A stretch of 5,920 bases of DNA from Actinomycetota bacterium (lineage in GTDB: Bacteria; Actinomycetota; Acidimicrobiia; Acidimicrobiales; BP-101): the NCBI GenBank assembly GCA_030838265.1, contig JAUTXA010000005.1:1-5920 (forward strand), in the 5' to 3' direction. Positions within the stretch are counted from its first letter, which is position 1. The number at the start of each line of letters is the position of its first letter. Positions 1 through 5,478 of this stretch are shown piece after piece. A program made the position numbers and the translations under genes. The notes under the pieces are model-generated. The model saw only the letters and a program-made list of their open reading frames with translations. It made no database searches and had not been told where the DNA came from.

Positions 1-541
1 GGACGTGGTCCTCCCACGTGCCGTTGATCTCGAGATAGCGCTGGGCGATGCCCTCCTCGCGCAGCTGCAGCTTCTCGGCCACCCGCCGGCTGGGCTGGTT
101 GCGGGGGATGATGGCCACCTGCACCCGGTGCAGCGACAGGTCCTCGAAGGCGAAACGGAAGATGACGGCGACCGCTTCGGGTGTGTAGCCCATGCCGGCC
201 TGGGACTCGTCGATCCAGTAGCCGCCGTAGGCGTTCTGGAAGGGGCCGCGCTGGATGCCGCTGAGGTTGATCTCACCGACCAGCTGGCTGCCGACGAAGA
301 TGCCGAACCCGTAGCCACCTCCGAGCTGGCGCTCGCGGTCGCGGGCTCCACAGCGGGCGGCGAAGGCGCGCCGGTCGGTGTTGACGTCGGGGTGGCCGGG
401 CAAGGCCTTGGGCTCCCACTTGGTGAGCCAGTCGCGGCTGCGCGTCCTGACCGTCCGCCAGGCCTCGAAGTCGGCGACGGCCAGGGGCCGCAGGACGATG
501 CGGCGACCGGCGAGCTCGGGCGTCGGCGTGGTGCGAATCAT
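1..541 (-). CDS. RimJ/RimL-type GNAT N-acetyltransferase (3' end outside window)
   Basis: 180 residues are visible; the C-terminus is cut by the left edge. The family is usually about 180-210 residues, so little is missing. GNAT enzymes move acetyl from acetyl-CoA to an amine; the RimJ/RimL branch modifies protein N-termini, antibiotics or small amines in the cytoplasm. The start MIRTTPTPELAGRRIVLRPL is typical of the branch. The acetyl-CoA pyrophosphate loop is seen at about residues 114-121 (QAGMGYTP, the Q/R-x-x-G-x-G/A motif), after beta strands containing LVGEINLSGI (87-96) and GGYWIDES (106-113). The C-terminal half has HRVQVAIIPRNQPSRRVAEKL (139-159) and EINGTWEDHV (171-180), both RimJ-like. 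The ATG at 541-539 overlaps the TGA of the upstream acyl-CoA synthetase by 4 bp (ATGA), and no clear Shine-Dalgarno is present, so translation is probably coupled. The substrate cannot be told from sequence. The family call is firm, the specific role is not. Confidence 0.88.
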   Translation of the reverse strand, partial: MIRTTPTPELAGRRIVLRPLAVADFEAWRTVRTRSRDWLTKWEPKALPGHPDVNTDRRAFAARCGARDRERQLGGGYGFGIFVGSQLVGEINLSGIQRGPFQNAYGGYWIDESQAGMGYTPEAVAVIFRFAFEDLSLHRVQVAIIPRNQPSRRVAEKLQLREEGIAQRYLEINGTWEDHV

Positions 542-2436
542 CGAGCGGCGCTCACTGCTTCGATGGTGGCGGGGTCCTCGAGCGACGAGAGGTCTCCCGG
601 GTCCTTCCCCGTGGCCACGGCCCGCACGGCCCGTCGCAAGACTTTGGCATTGCGGGTCTTGGGCAGGGCGTCGGTGAACTTGACGGCCGACGGCCGGAAC
701 GACTTGCCGAGCTGCTCGGCGACCAGGTCGGCCAGCTCCTTCCGCAACTGCTCGGTCTCCTCCGTCCCCGGCGCCAGGACGACGTAGCCCCAGAGCACCT
801 CACCCTTGACCTCGTCGGGAATGCCGACGGCGGCCGCTTCGATCACCGCCGGGTGCGAGACCAGCGCGGACTCGGCCTCGGCCGGCCCCAGGCGCTTGCC
901 CGCCACCTTGATGGTGTCGTCGCTGCGCCCGTGGAGGAACCAGTCGCCGTCCTCGTCGATCGAGGCCCAGTCGCCGTGAACCCAGACATCGGGCCATCGG
1001 CTCCAGTAGGTCTCGATGTAGCGATCGGGGTCCTTGTAGAGACCGCGGGTCATCCCCGGCCAGGGCTTGGTGCACACCAGCTCACCGACGGCCTCTCGCA
1101 GTGGTTTGCCCTCGTCGTCGTAGACGTCGACCGCCATCCCGAGCGATGGTCCGCCCAGCGACATGGGCTTCAAGGGCTCGACCGGGTGGGGCGACAGGAA
1201 GCAGGCCCCCACCTCGGTGCCACCAGAGATGTTGATCACCGGGCAGCGGCCGCCGCCGACCACCTCGAAGTACCAGCGCCACGGTCCTTCGTTCCACGGC
1301 TCGCCCGTCGACCCGAGGATGCGCAGGGCCGACAGGTCGTGGGCCTTCACCGGCCCGTCGCCATGGGGCATCAGGGCCCGGATCAGGGTGGGGCTGATGC
1401 CGAGGATGGTGACGCGGTGGCGCTCGACGAACGCCCACAGCCGATCGGGCTCGGGCCAGTCGGGGGCGCCCTCGAACAGGGCGAGGGTGGCGCCGGCGGC
1501 CAAGGCGGCCGTGACCTCCCATGGCCCCATGATCCAGCCCATGTCGGTGAACCAGAAGAGGGTGTCATCAGCCCGGCAGTCGGTCTGGAAGGCACCCTCC
1601 TCGGCCACCTTCGCCAGCCAACCGCCATGGACGTGGACAGAGCCCTTGGGCCGGCCCGTCGTCCCCGATGTGTAGGCGATGAAGAGCGGGTGCTCGCTGT
1701 CGACCGGGCAGGCCTCGAAGGGCGTGGCCCCGTCATCGGACCGATCGCCGCCGTCGCGGGGAATGACGATGCGGGCCGTGACGGCCGGCAGCTTCCCCAG
1801 CGCCTCTTCGGCGACCGCCGCCATGTCGACCTTCTTGCCCCGTCGGAGCGTGACGTCGGCGTAGATGAGGCCCTTGGCCTCGGCATCGTCGAGGCGGCTG
1901 ACGATGGCGTCGGCCCCGTACCCGCTGAAGAGGGGCAGGAACACGGCACCGAGCTTGGCCACCGCCAGCACCGCGGCGACAGTCTCCGGCACCATCGGCA
2001 GGTAGATGCCGACGCCGTCACCGTCGCCGATTCCCTCGCCTTGCAACTGGTGGGCCAGCGCATCGACACGACGGCGCAGCTCGGCGTAGGTCCAGCGCCT
2101 GACCTCGCCCTCCTCGCCCTCCCAGACGACAGCTGGCTTCTCGGGCGTGGCTTCGGCCCAGCGGTCGACACATGCCGACGCCAGGTTCAGCTTGCCGCCG
2201 ATGAACCAGGTGGCCCACGGGATGCCGGCCGAGTCATCGAGCACCTGGGTGTACGGCGTCGAGAAGGGCAGGCCGAGAAAGCGGACCGTCTCGTCCCAGA
2301 ACCACTCGGGCTCGTCGATGGACCGCCGTCGAAGCTCGTCGAACGAGCCGATGCCCTCGACCGCCATGAAGCGGCCGACGTTGGTGCGGGCCGGTTCGCT
2401 TGGGAACCAGACGGGCTCGGTCATCGCCCCCGACAT
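538..2436 (-). CDS. AMP-forming acyl-CoA synthetase, acetyl/acetoacetyl-CoA synthetase group
   Basis: Activates a carboxylic acid with ATP to an acyl-adenylate and then forms the CoA thioester, in the cytoplasm. It has 632 residues, close to the 630-660 of acetyl-CoA synthetases. An ACAS_N-like N-terminal region (about 30-90) precedes the AMP-binding domain. That domain has the P-loop YTSGTTGRPKG (255-265), TDMGWIMGPW (297-306), SGGTEVG (404-410) and HGDW (487-490). The C-terminal lid starts at the hinge GRSDDTIK (503-510, hinge Asp506) and carries the catalytic lysine motif PKTRNAK (592-598, Lys598). The acetate-pocket Trp of true Acs (Trp414 in Salmonella, motif WWQTETG) is replaced by Gly405. 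The local NISGGTEVG resembles the SGGTD motif of acetoacetyl-CoA synthetases, so a substrate larger than acetate is likely. Start: the ATG at 2436 gives the longest frame, but it has no clear Shine-Dalgarno. The ATG four codons later (2424) follows a G-run and is an alternative. The stop overlaps the GNAT start. Exact substrate unknown. Confidence 0.93.
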   Translation of the reverse strand: MSGAMTEPVWFPSEPARTNVGRFMAVEGIGSFDELRRRSIDEPEWFWDETVRFLGLPFSTPYTQVLDDSAGIPWATWFIGGKLNLASACVDRWAEATPEKPAVVWEGEEGEVRRWTYAELRRRVDALAHQLQGEGIGDGDGVGIYLPMVPETVAAVLAVAKLGAVFLPLFSGYGADAIVSRLDDAEAKGLIYADVTLRRGKKVDMAAVAEEALGKLPAVTARIVIPRDGGDRSDDGATPFEACPVDSEHPLFIAYTSGTTGRPKGSVHVHGGWLAKVAEEGAFQTDCRADDTLFWFTDMGWIMGPWEVTAALAAGATLALFEGAPDWPEPDRLWAFVERHRVTILGISPTLIRALMPHGDGPVKAHDLSALRILGSTGEPWNEGPWRWYFEVVGGGRCPVINISGGTEVGACFLSPHPVEPLKPMSLGGPSLGMAVDVYDDEGKPLREAVGELVCTKPWPGMTRGLYKDPDRYIETYWSRWPDVWVHGDWASIDEDGDWFLHGRSDDTIKVAGKRLGPAEAESALVSHPAVIEAAAVGIPDEVKGEVLWGYVVLAPGTEETEQLRKELADLVAEQLGKSFRPSAVKFTDALPKTRNAKVLRRAVRAVATGKDPGDLSSLEDPATIEAVSAAR

Positions 2437-2523
2437 TAGGGCGCCGAGACAATCCGCTTGCGCCCTTCACGTGGTCGCCCGATCATGGTGTCCCGCAGTC
2501 TCTAGAGAGGAGGGCCACTCGCG

Positions 2524-2565
2524 ATGAGCTTCACGTCAATGGCGCCCCTCTCTCTGTCGCGCTGA
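2524..2565 (+). CDS. Possible 13-residue leader peptide ahead of the RIO kinase
   Basis: The frame ATG...TGA encodes MSFTSMAPLSLSR. It is preceded by AGGAGG (2508-2513), the best Shine-Dalgarno in the window, with 10 nt to the ATG. It ends 43 nt before the kinase TTG and is not in frame with it. The second half of the frame lies inside a hairpin, and the stop codon is in the inner loop. Four of the 13 residues are serine, but no single-amino-acid run of the classic attenuator kind is present. It could be a regulatory upstream ORF or chance: short ORFs are common, and only the ribosome binding site argues for it. Confidence 0.35.
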   Translation: MSFTSMAPLSLSR

Positions 2566-2582
2566 GCGACTCGCCGGGCGCC
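2541..2582 (+). promoter_or_regulatory. Potential leader hairpin before the RIO kinase
   Basis: GGCGCCC (2541-2547) pairs perfectly with GGGCGCC (2576-2582). Inside it GTCGC (2556-2560) pairs with GCGAC (2566-2570) around the loop GCTGA, which contains the stop of the leader ORF. A ribosome on the leader ORF would open the left outer arm. There is no T-tract after it, so an intrinsic terminator is unlikely; a role in translation or RNA stability is possible. GC-rich DNA gives such stems by chance, so confidence is low. Confidence 0.3.
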
Positions 2583-2595
2583 TCCTTCCCTTCCC

Positions 2596-2600
2596 AGGAG
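2596..2600 (+). promoter_or_regulatory. Ribosome binding site fixing the TTG start of the RIO kinase
   Basis: AGGAG lies exactly 8 nt before the TTG at 2609. There is no ATG or GTG start in frame near the N-terminus, so this site decides the start. Confidence 0.75.
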
Positions 2601-2608
2601 ACCCTCCC

Positions 2609-3472
2609 TTGCGCCCTGCCGAACCCAGCGACGACCACCTGTTTGAAAGCGACAACTTCGAAGCCGTCACCAAACCGGACCGCGTCCGATGGGACGACGA
2701 CGAACCCGACGACGGCGAGACCACCTACCTCGGAGCCGAGCACGGACCCGACCCCGTGCCGCCATGGGTCATCACCGACGGCTTCGCCCGCCAGGCCGAG
2801 ATCGGCCTGCTGAAGACGGGCAAGGAGGCCGAGGTCTTCCTGGTCGAGCGCACCCTCGGCGACGACCGCAACCTCCTGGCCTGCAAGCGCTACCGCTCGA
2901 ATCAGCATCGGGCCTTTCGCAACGACGCCGCCTACCGCGCCGGGTGGGAGATGGTGCGGGGACGGGCCAAGCGGGCCATCGACAAGAAGACGCAGACGGG
3001 CATGGGCCTCAAGGCCGGCATCTGGGCGGCGTGGGAGTTCGAGCTCCTCGGCCTGCTGTGGTCGGCCGGGGTCCCCGTGCCCTACCCGGTGCAGATGCTC
3101 GGCCTCGAGATCATGATGCAGTACCTGGGCGACGACGACGGAGCCGCCTTCCGCTTGGTCGAGTCGCGGGCCTCGGGCGCTGTGCTCCGCGATCTGCACG
3201 ACCAGGCCATCGAGATCTTCAAGGGCATCGCCCGCTGCGGCCTCGTCCACGCCGACCTGTCGCCCTACAACCTCCTGGTGTGGGACGACCGGCTCTGGGT
3301 CATCGACCTCCCCCAGGCCATGAAGCCCTTCCAGAACCCCAATGCCTTCGACTTCCTCCACCGCGATGTCACGAACGTCATCGGCTGGTTCGCCCGCAAG
3401 GGCATCGACACCGACCCCGAAGAGGTCTTCGCCGAGGTCCTGACCGAGCTGCTGGGAGTCGAGGCCGGGTAG
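2609..3472 (+). CDS. RIO1-like serine kinase/ATPase
   Basis: A 287-residue protein with a RIO-type kinase fold. RIO kinases are atypical ATP-dependent kinases/ATPases; in eukaryotes and archaea they act in small ribosomal subunit maturation, while the role of bacterial members is unsettled. The first 50 residues are strongly acidic and probably disordered (many Asp/Glu, for example at 28-36). The kinase core follows: nucleotide loop LLKTGKEAEVFLVE (67-80, compare RIO1 STGKEA), the ATP-anchoring lysine in ACKRYR (Lys93), catalytic loop LVHADLSPYNLLV (212-224; Asp216, Asn221), and the metal-binding Asp233 in VIDLPQAM, which replaces DFG as in all RIO proteins. NPNAFDFLHRDVTNV (243-257) is also typical of RIO1. 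All key residues are present, so it should be active. The start is TTG, supported by AGGAG with 8-nt spacing. It is a single gene, divergent from the synthetase and convergent with the ppx operon. Substrate unknown. Confidence 0.93.
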   Translation: MRPAEPSDDHLFESDNFEAVTKPDRVRWDDDEPDDGETTYLGAEHGPDPVPPWVITDGFARQAEIGLLKTGKEAEVFLVERTLGDDRNLLACKRYRSNQHRAFRNDAAYRAGWEMVRGRAKRAIDKKTQTGMGLKAGIWAAWEFELLGLLWSAGVPVPYPVQMLGLEIMMQYLGDDDGAAFRLVESRASGAVLRDLHDQAIEIFKGIARCGLVHADLSPYNLLVWDDRLWVIDLPQAMKPFQNPNAFDFLHRDVTNVIGWFARKGIDTDPEEVFAEVLTELLGVEAG

Positions 3473-3480
3473 CCGTCGCC

Positions 3481-3530
3481 GTTTTGGTGACCCGATCGGG
3501 GCCCAGGGACCCCGATCGGGTCACCAAAAC
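3481..3530. terminator. Perfect 21-bp inverted repeat, probable bidirectional terminator
   Basis: The arms 3481-3501 and 3510-3530 are exact reverse complements, starting GTTTTGGTGACCCGATCGGG, with an 8-nt loop (CCCAGGGA). The repeat starts 8 bp after the kinase stop and ends 12 bp before the Ppx stop, so it sits exactly between two converging genes and reads the same on both strands. Each transcript ends the stem in A-rich bases rather than a U-tract, so this is not a textbook intrinsic terminator; actinobacterial stops often lack U-tracts. Each arm also contains the self-palindrome CCCGATCGGG (3491-3500 and 3511-3520). Confidence 0.7.
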
Positions 3531-3542
3531 CAGCCGTCCGCC

Positions 3543-4454
3543 CTAGCCCTCGAGCAGCGACATGACGAGGCCGTCGAGAATGTCGGACTCGGAGACGAGA
3601 CAGGTGTCGAACTTGAAGTAGCGCATGATGGCCACGAGGACGATGGTGCCGCCGACGATGACGTCGGCGCGGGCCTCCTCGAGGCCGGGGTTGTGGATGC
3701 GGTCGGCGCGGGCTTCGGTGGCCAGCGTGCGGAACACGTCCTCGACGGCGTCGCGGGTGAGGACGAAGTGGTGGATGCGGTCGCGGTCGTAGGTCTGCAG
3801 ACCGATCTCGACGGCGGCCACGGTGGTCACGGTGCCGGCCACACCGACGAGGCGGGGGGCGTCGAGCATGGCCGGGATGTCGCGGACCGTCTCCTCGAGC
3901 AGGTCGTGGACGAAGCCCAGGGCATTGGACAGTTCCTCCGGCCGGGGTGGGTCGGTGGCGAGGAACTTCTCGGTCATGCGGACGCAGCCGACGTCGAGTG
4001 AGCGGGTGCCGGTCGGCTGGTCGCGGCCGACGATGAGCTCGGTCGATCCCCCGCCGATGTCGACGACCAGATACGGCCCCTCGTCGGGGTTCAGCGTCGA
4101 GGTGGCCCCCCGGAACGAGAGGCTCCCCTCCTCGTCGCCCGAGATCAGCTCGGGGCGCGCGCCGACCGCGGCCTCAGCGGCGGCGAAGAAGTCATCCCGG
4201 TTGGACGCGTCGCGCGCCGCCGACGTGGCGGTCATGCGGACGCGGTCGACGCCGTGGGTGTCCATCACCGAGCGGAACTCGCGCAGCACGGCCACGGTGC
4301 GATCGATCGCCTCGGGCGCCAGCGCCCTGGTGGCGTCGACGCCTTGGCCCAGCCGGGTGATGCGCATGAGGCGCTCGAGGGTGCGGCCATCCTCGTCGGC
4401 CACGAGCAGGCGGGTCGAGTTGGTACCGCAGTCGATGGCCGCGACCGCCGTCAC
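3543..4454 (-). CDS. Ppx/GppA family phosphatase (exopolyphosphatase or pppGpp phosphohydrolase)
   Basis: A 303-residue cytoplasmic phosphatase of the ASKHA (actin/Hsp70) fold. Family members remove terminal phosphate from polyphosphate or convert pppGpp to ppGpp. Motifs in order: phosphate loop AIDCGTNSTRLLVAD (6-20), the catalytic-Glu region ISGDEEGSLSF (104-114), second phosphate loop VVDIGGGSTELIVG (130-143), and the adenosine-type loop GVAGTVTTVAAVE (204-216). It lacks the C-terminal HD-like domain of the long E. coli enzymes, like the short actinobacterial type. The start is GTG at 4454, chosen because GGAGG (4462-4466 on the complementary strand) lies 7 nt upstream, because it overlaps the DUF501 stop by 4 bp (GTGA), and because the family homology begins there; an open extension to 4541 is low-complexity shadow. 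It is the last gene of the operon. Which substrate it prefers cannot be read from the sequence. Confidence 0.93.
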   Translation of the reverse strand: MTAVAAIDCGTNSTRLLVADEDGRTLERLMRITRLGQGVDATRALAPEAIDRTVAVLREFRSVMDTHGVDRVRMTATSAARDASNRDDFFAAAEAAVGARPELISGDEEGSLSFRGATSTLNPDEGPYLVVDIGGGSTELIVGRDQPTGTRSLDVGCVRMTEKFLATDPPRPEELSNALGFVHDLLEETVRDIPAMLDAPRLVGVAGTVTTVAAVEIGLQTYDRDRIHHFVLTRDAVEDVFRTLATEARADRIHNPGLEEARADVIVGGTIVLVAIMRYFKFDTCLVSESDILDGLVMSLLEG

Positions 4455-4918
4455 TCTCCGCCCTCCAACCGGTCCGCCACCCAGCGACCGACGGGGTCGT
4501 CTCCCCCCGCGAGGTGCCAGGCGTAGTGGGCGTGCAGGCACTTGACCCCAACTCGGGTGCCACCGACGCCGCCGGACGGGCGGGGCCCGATGTGGTCGGG
4601 GGGCACGGCGGCATCGCGCTCGGCCGCATAGCGAGCGTGGGCCTCGGCCACCGCCACCGGGTCGAGCGCGGCCTCGGACTGGCGAACACCGCCGCTCGCC
4701 TCGAGGCGACCGACAGCCTCGGCTTCAGGCCCGTCGAGCAGCCAGAAGAGCGTCGGCATCGGGGTGCCATCCCGCAGCAGCGGGTGGTTGCGGATGACGA
4801 CGGGCCGCCCGTCAGTGGCGACGACCACGATCTCGTACTCACCGCCTGGGGGCCGGCCGAGCCGAGCCGCCACCTCCTGGTGCTGGGCCGGGGTGGCAGG
4901 AGTGGCGGGCGTCGTCAC
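4451..4918 (-). CDS. DUF501 family protein
   Basis: A 155-residue protein of unknown biochemical function, conserved in Actinobacteria next to ppx (the Mycobacterium tuberculosis Rv1025-Rv1026 arrangement). Visible family signatures are IRNHPLLRDGTPMPTLFWLL (42-61) in the N-terminal half and GGVGGTRVGVKCLHAHYAWH (116-135) followed by LAGGDDPVGRWV (136-147) near the C-terminus. The invariant-looking Cys127 and His129/His131 could bind a metal or be catalytic; this is inference. The N-terminal Cys pair that I recall in some homologues before the PVV stretch is absent here (VVVATDGRPVV). No signal peptide or membrane segment is seen. The GTG at 4918 is preferred because it forms a GTGA overlap with the stop of the preceding gene; a second GTG two codons upstream (4924) is possible. 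The longer open frame to 5080 is an Arg/Pro/Gly-rich shadow. It overlaps ppx by 4 bp, which supports co-translation and a functional link. Confidence 0.88.
   Translation of the reverse strand: MTTPATPATPAQHQEVAARLGRPPGGEYEIVVVATDGRPVVIRNHPLLRDGTPMPTLFWLLDGPEAEAVGRLEASGGVRQSEAALDPVAVAEAHARYAAERDAAVPPDHIGPRPSGGVGGTRVGVKCLHAHYAWHLAGGDDPVGRWVADRLEGGE
4462..4466 (-). promoter_or_regulatory. Ribosome binding site fixing the GTG start of ppx
   Basis: On the minus strand GGAGG is followed by 7 nt and then GTG at 4454. It lies inside the last codons of the DUF501 gene and rules in favour of the short Ppx start. Confidence 0.75.
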
Positions 4919-5478
4919 CCCCACGCCGCGAGCTCGTCGGCCGAGGCGAAGACCTGCGGGTCGCCGGGGCAGGGCACCTCGGCCACCAAGTCGGGGCGCT
5001 CCTGGGCGAGGAGGGCGACCGGGTCGTCGCCGCCGTGGTTCAGCAAGGGCCACACCTCGGCGTGGAGCAGCACGGGCCACGAGCGGCGGCCCTTATAGGT
5101 GGCGACGGCGACGGGCGCGGCGGTGGCCGACACCGCAATCCAGGCCGCGGCCGGCACCAACGGCTGGGTGGCCCACCCGACGACTGCCGCGGTGTGGCCC
5201 TCCCACGTCGCGGCCGCCAGCCCGGCGTGGAGCGACGTGGCCCGTCCCTCGGCCCAGCGGTTGTTGTGGACCTCGGTGATCCGCGCCGGCAGCACCGTCG
5301 ACAGGTCGGTCGCCCCTGTCACCACGATGGTCTCGTCGAGCTCGGCGCTGGCCGCGGCATCGACCGCCCACGACACCAGGGGCTTGCCCCGGAAGGGACT
5401 GCGCAGCAGGGGCTGGTCATCACCGGTCGCCGACCCCGGGGCGCGCTGATCGGCCAGCACGATGGCGACCAGGCTCAT
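4915..5478 (-). CDS. MobA/MocA-like nucleotidyltransferase-fold protein, apparently degenerate
   Basis: 187 residues, the usual size of MocA-type (CTP/GTP:molybdopterin) nucleotidyltransferases, with the GT-A-like fold pattern: MSLVAIVLAD (1-10), GKPLVSWAVDAA (31-42), ETIVVTGA (49-56), NNRWAEGRATSLHAGLAAA (72-90), TAAVVGWATQPLVPAAAW (96-113), SWPVLLHAEVWPLL (133-146), and a DELA tail (181-184). The NxxWAEGxxxSLxAGL and PVLL motifs are clearly of this family. However, the N-terminal LAAGxSxRxGxxK signature is not recognisable (LADQRAPGSATGDD). The metal-binding Asp of GDQPLV reads Thr104 (ATQPLV), and the usual Asp near the C-terminal DIDTP is not evident (VFASADEL). Loss of catalysis is therefore likely, although a changed substrate cannot be excluded. 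The ATG at 5478 overlaps the cyclase TGA (ATGA) and its own TGA overlaps the DUF501 GTG. No molybdenum genes are visible nearby, so a cofactor role is not supported by context. Confidence 0.78.
   Translation of the reverse strand: MSLVAIVLADQRAPGSATGDDQPLLRSPFRGKPLVSWAVDAAASAELDETIVVTGATDLSTVLPARITEVHNNRWAEGRATSLHAGLAAATWEGHTAAVVGWATQPLVPAAAWIAVSATAAPVAVATYKGRRSWPVLLHAEVWPLLNHGGDDPVALLAQERPDLVAEVPCPGDPQVFASADELAAWG

Larger units (their letters stand above)
2437..2608. promoter_or_regulatory. Divergent intergenic region between synthetase and RIO kinase
   Basis: These 172 bases separate two divergent genes, so promoters for both directions must lie here or overlap the flanking genes. I could not identify convincing -35/-10 boxes on either strand. 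Visible structure on the plus strand: a perfect 10-bp palindrome TCTCTAGAGA (2499-2508), an AGGAGG (2508-2513), a possible 13-codon ORF (2524-2565), a hairpin (2541-2582), and the ribosome binding site of the kinase (2596-2600). Confidence 0.6.

Noticed and set aside
5..787. A 260-codon plus-strand frame across the GNAT gene and the end of the synthetase
   Set aside because: Reading the minus strand from 541 gives a clear GNAT protein with the acetyl-CoA loop, so the plus frame is a shadow.
853..2439. A 528-codon open frame on the plus strand opposite the acyl-CoA synthetase
   Set aside because: The synthetase on the minus strand has complete family motifs. Long antisense frames are expected from codon bias in high-GC DNA, and the antisense protein shows no recognisable motif.
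2531..3361. A 276-codon open frame on the minus strand opposite the RIO kinase
   Set aside because: It lies antisense to a gene with full kinase motifs, has no recognisable domain, and is explained by GC-rich third positions.
3481..3530. The inverted repeat as a transposon end or attachment site
   Set aside because: There is no transposase or integrase, no target duplication and no second copy in the window; its position between two converging stops fits transcription termination better.
4455..4541. N-terminal extension of Ppx from an upstream ATG
   Set aside because: The 29 extra residues are Arg/Gly/Pro-rich shadow of the DUF501 gene; the GTG at 4454 has a good ribosome binding site and begins just before the conserved phosphate loop.
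4919..5080. N-terminal extension of the DUF501 protein
   Set aside because: The extension is low-complexity Arg/Pro/Gly sequence lying inside the nucleotidyltransferase-like gene, and the GTG at 4918 forms a 4-bp overlap like the other junctions.
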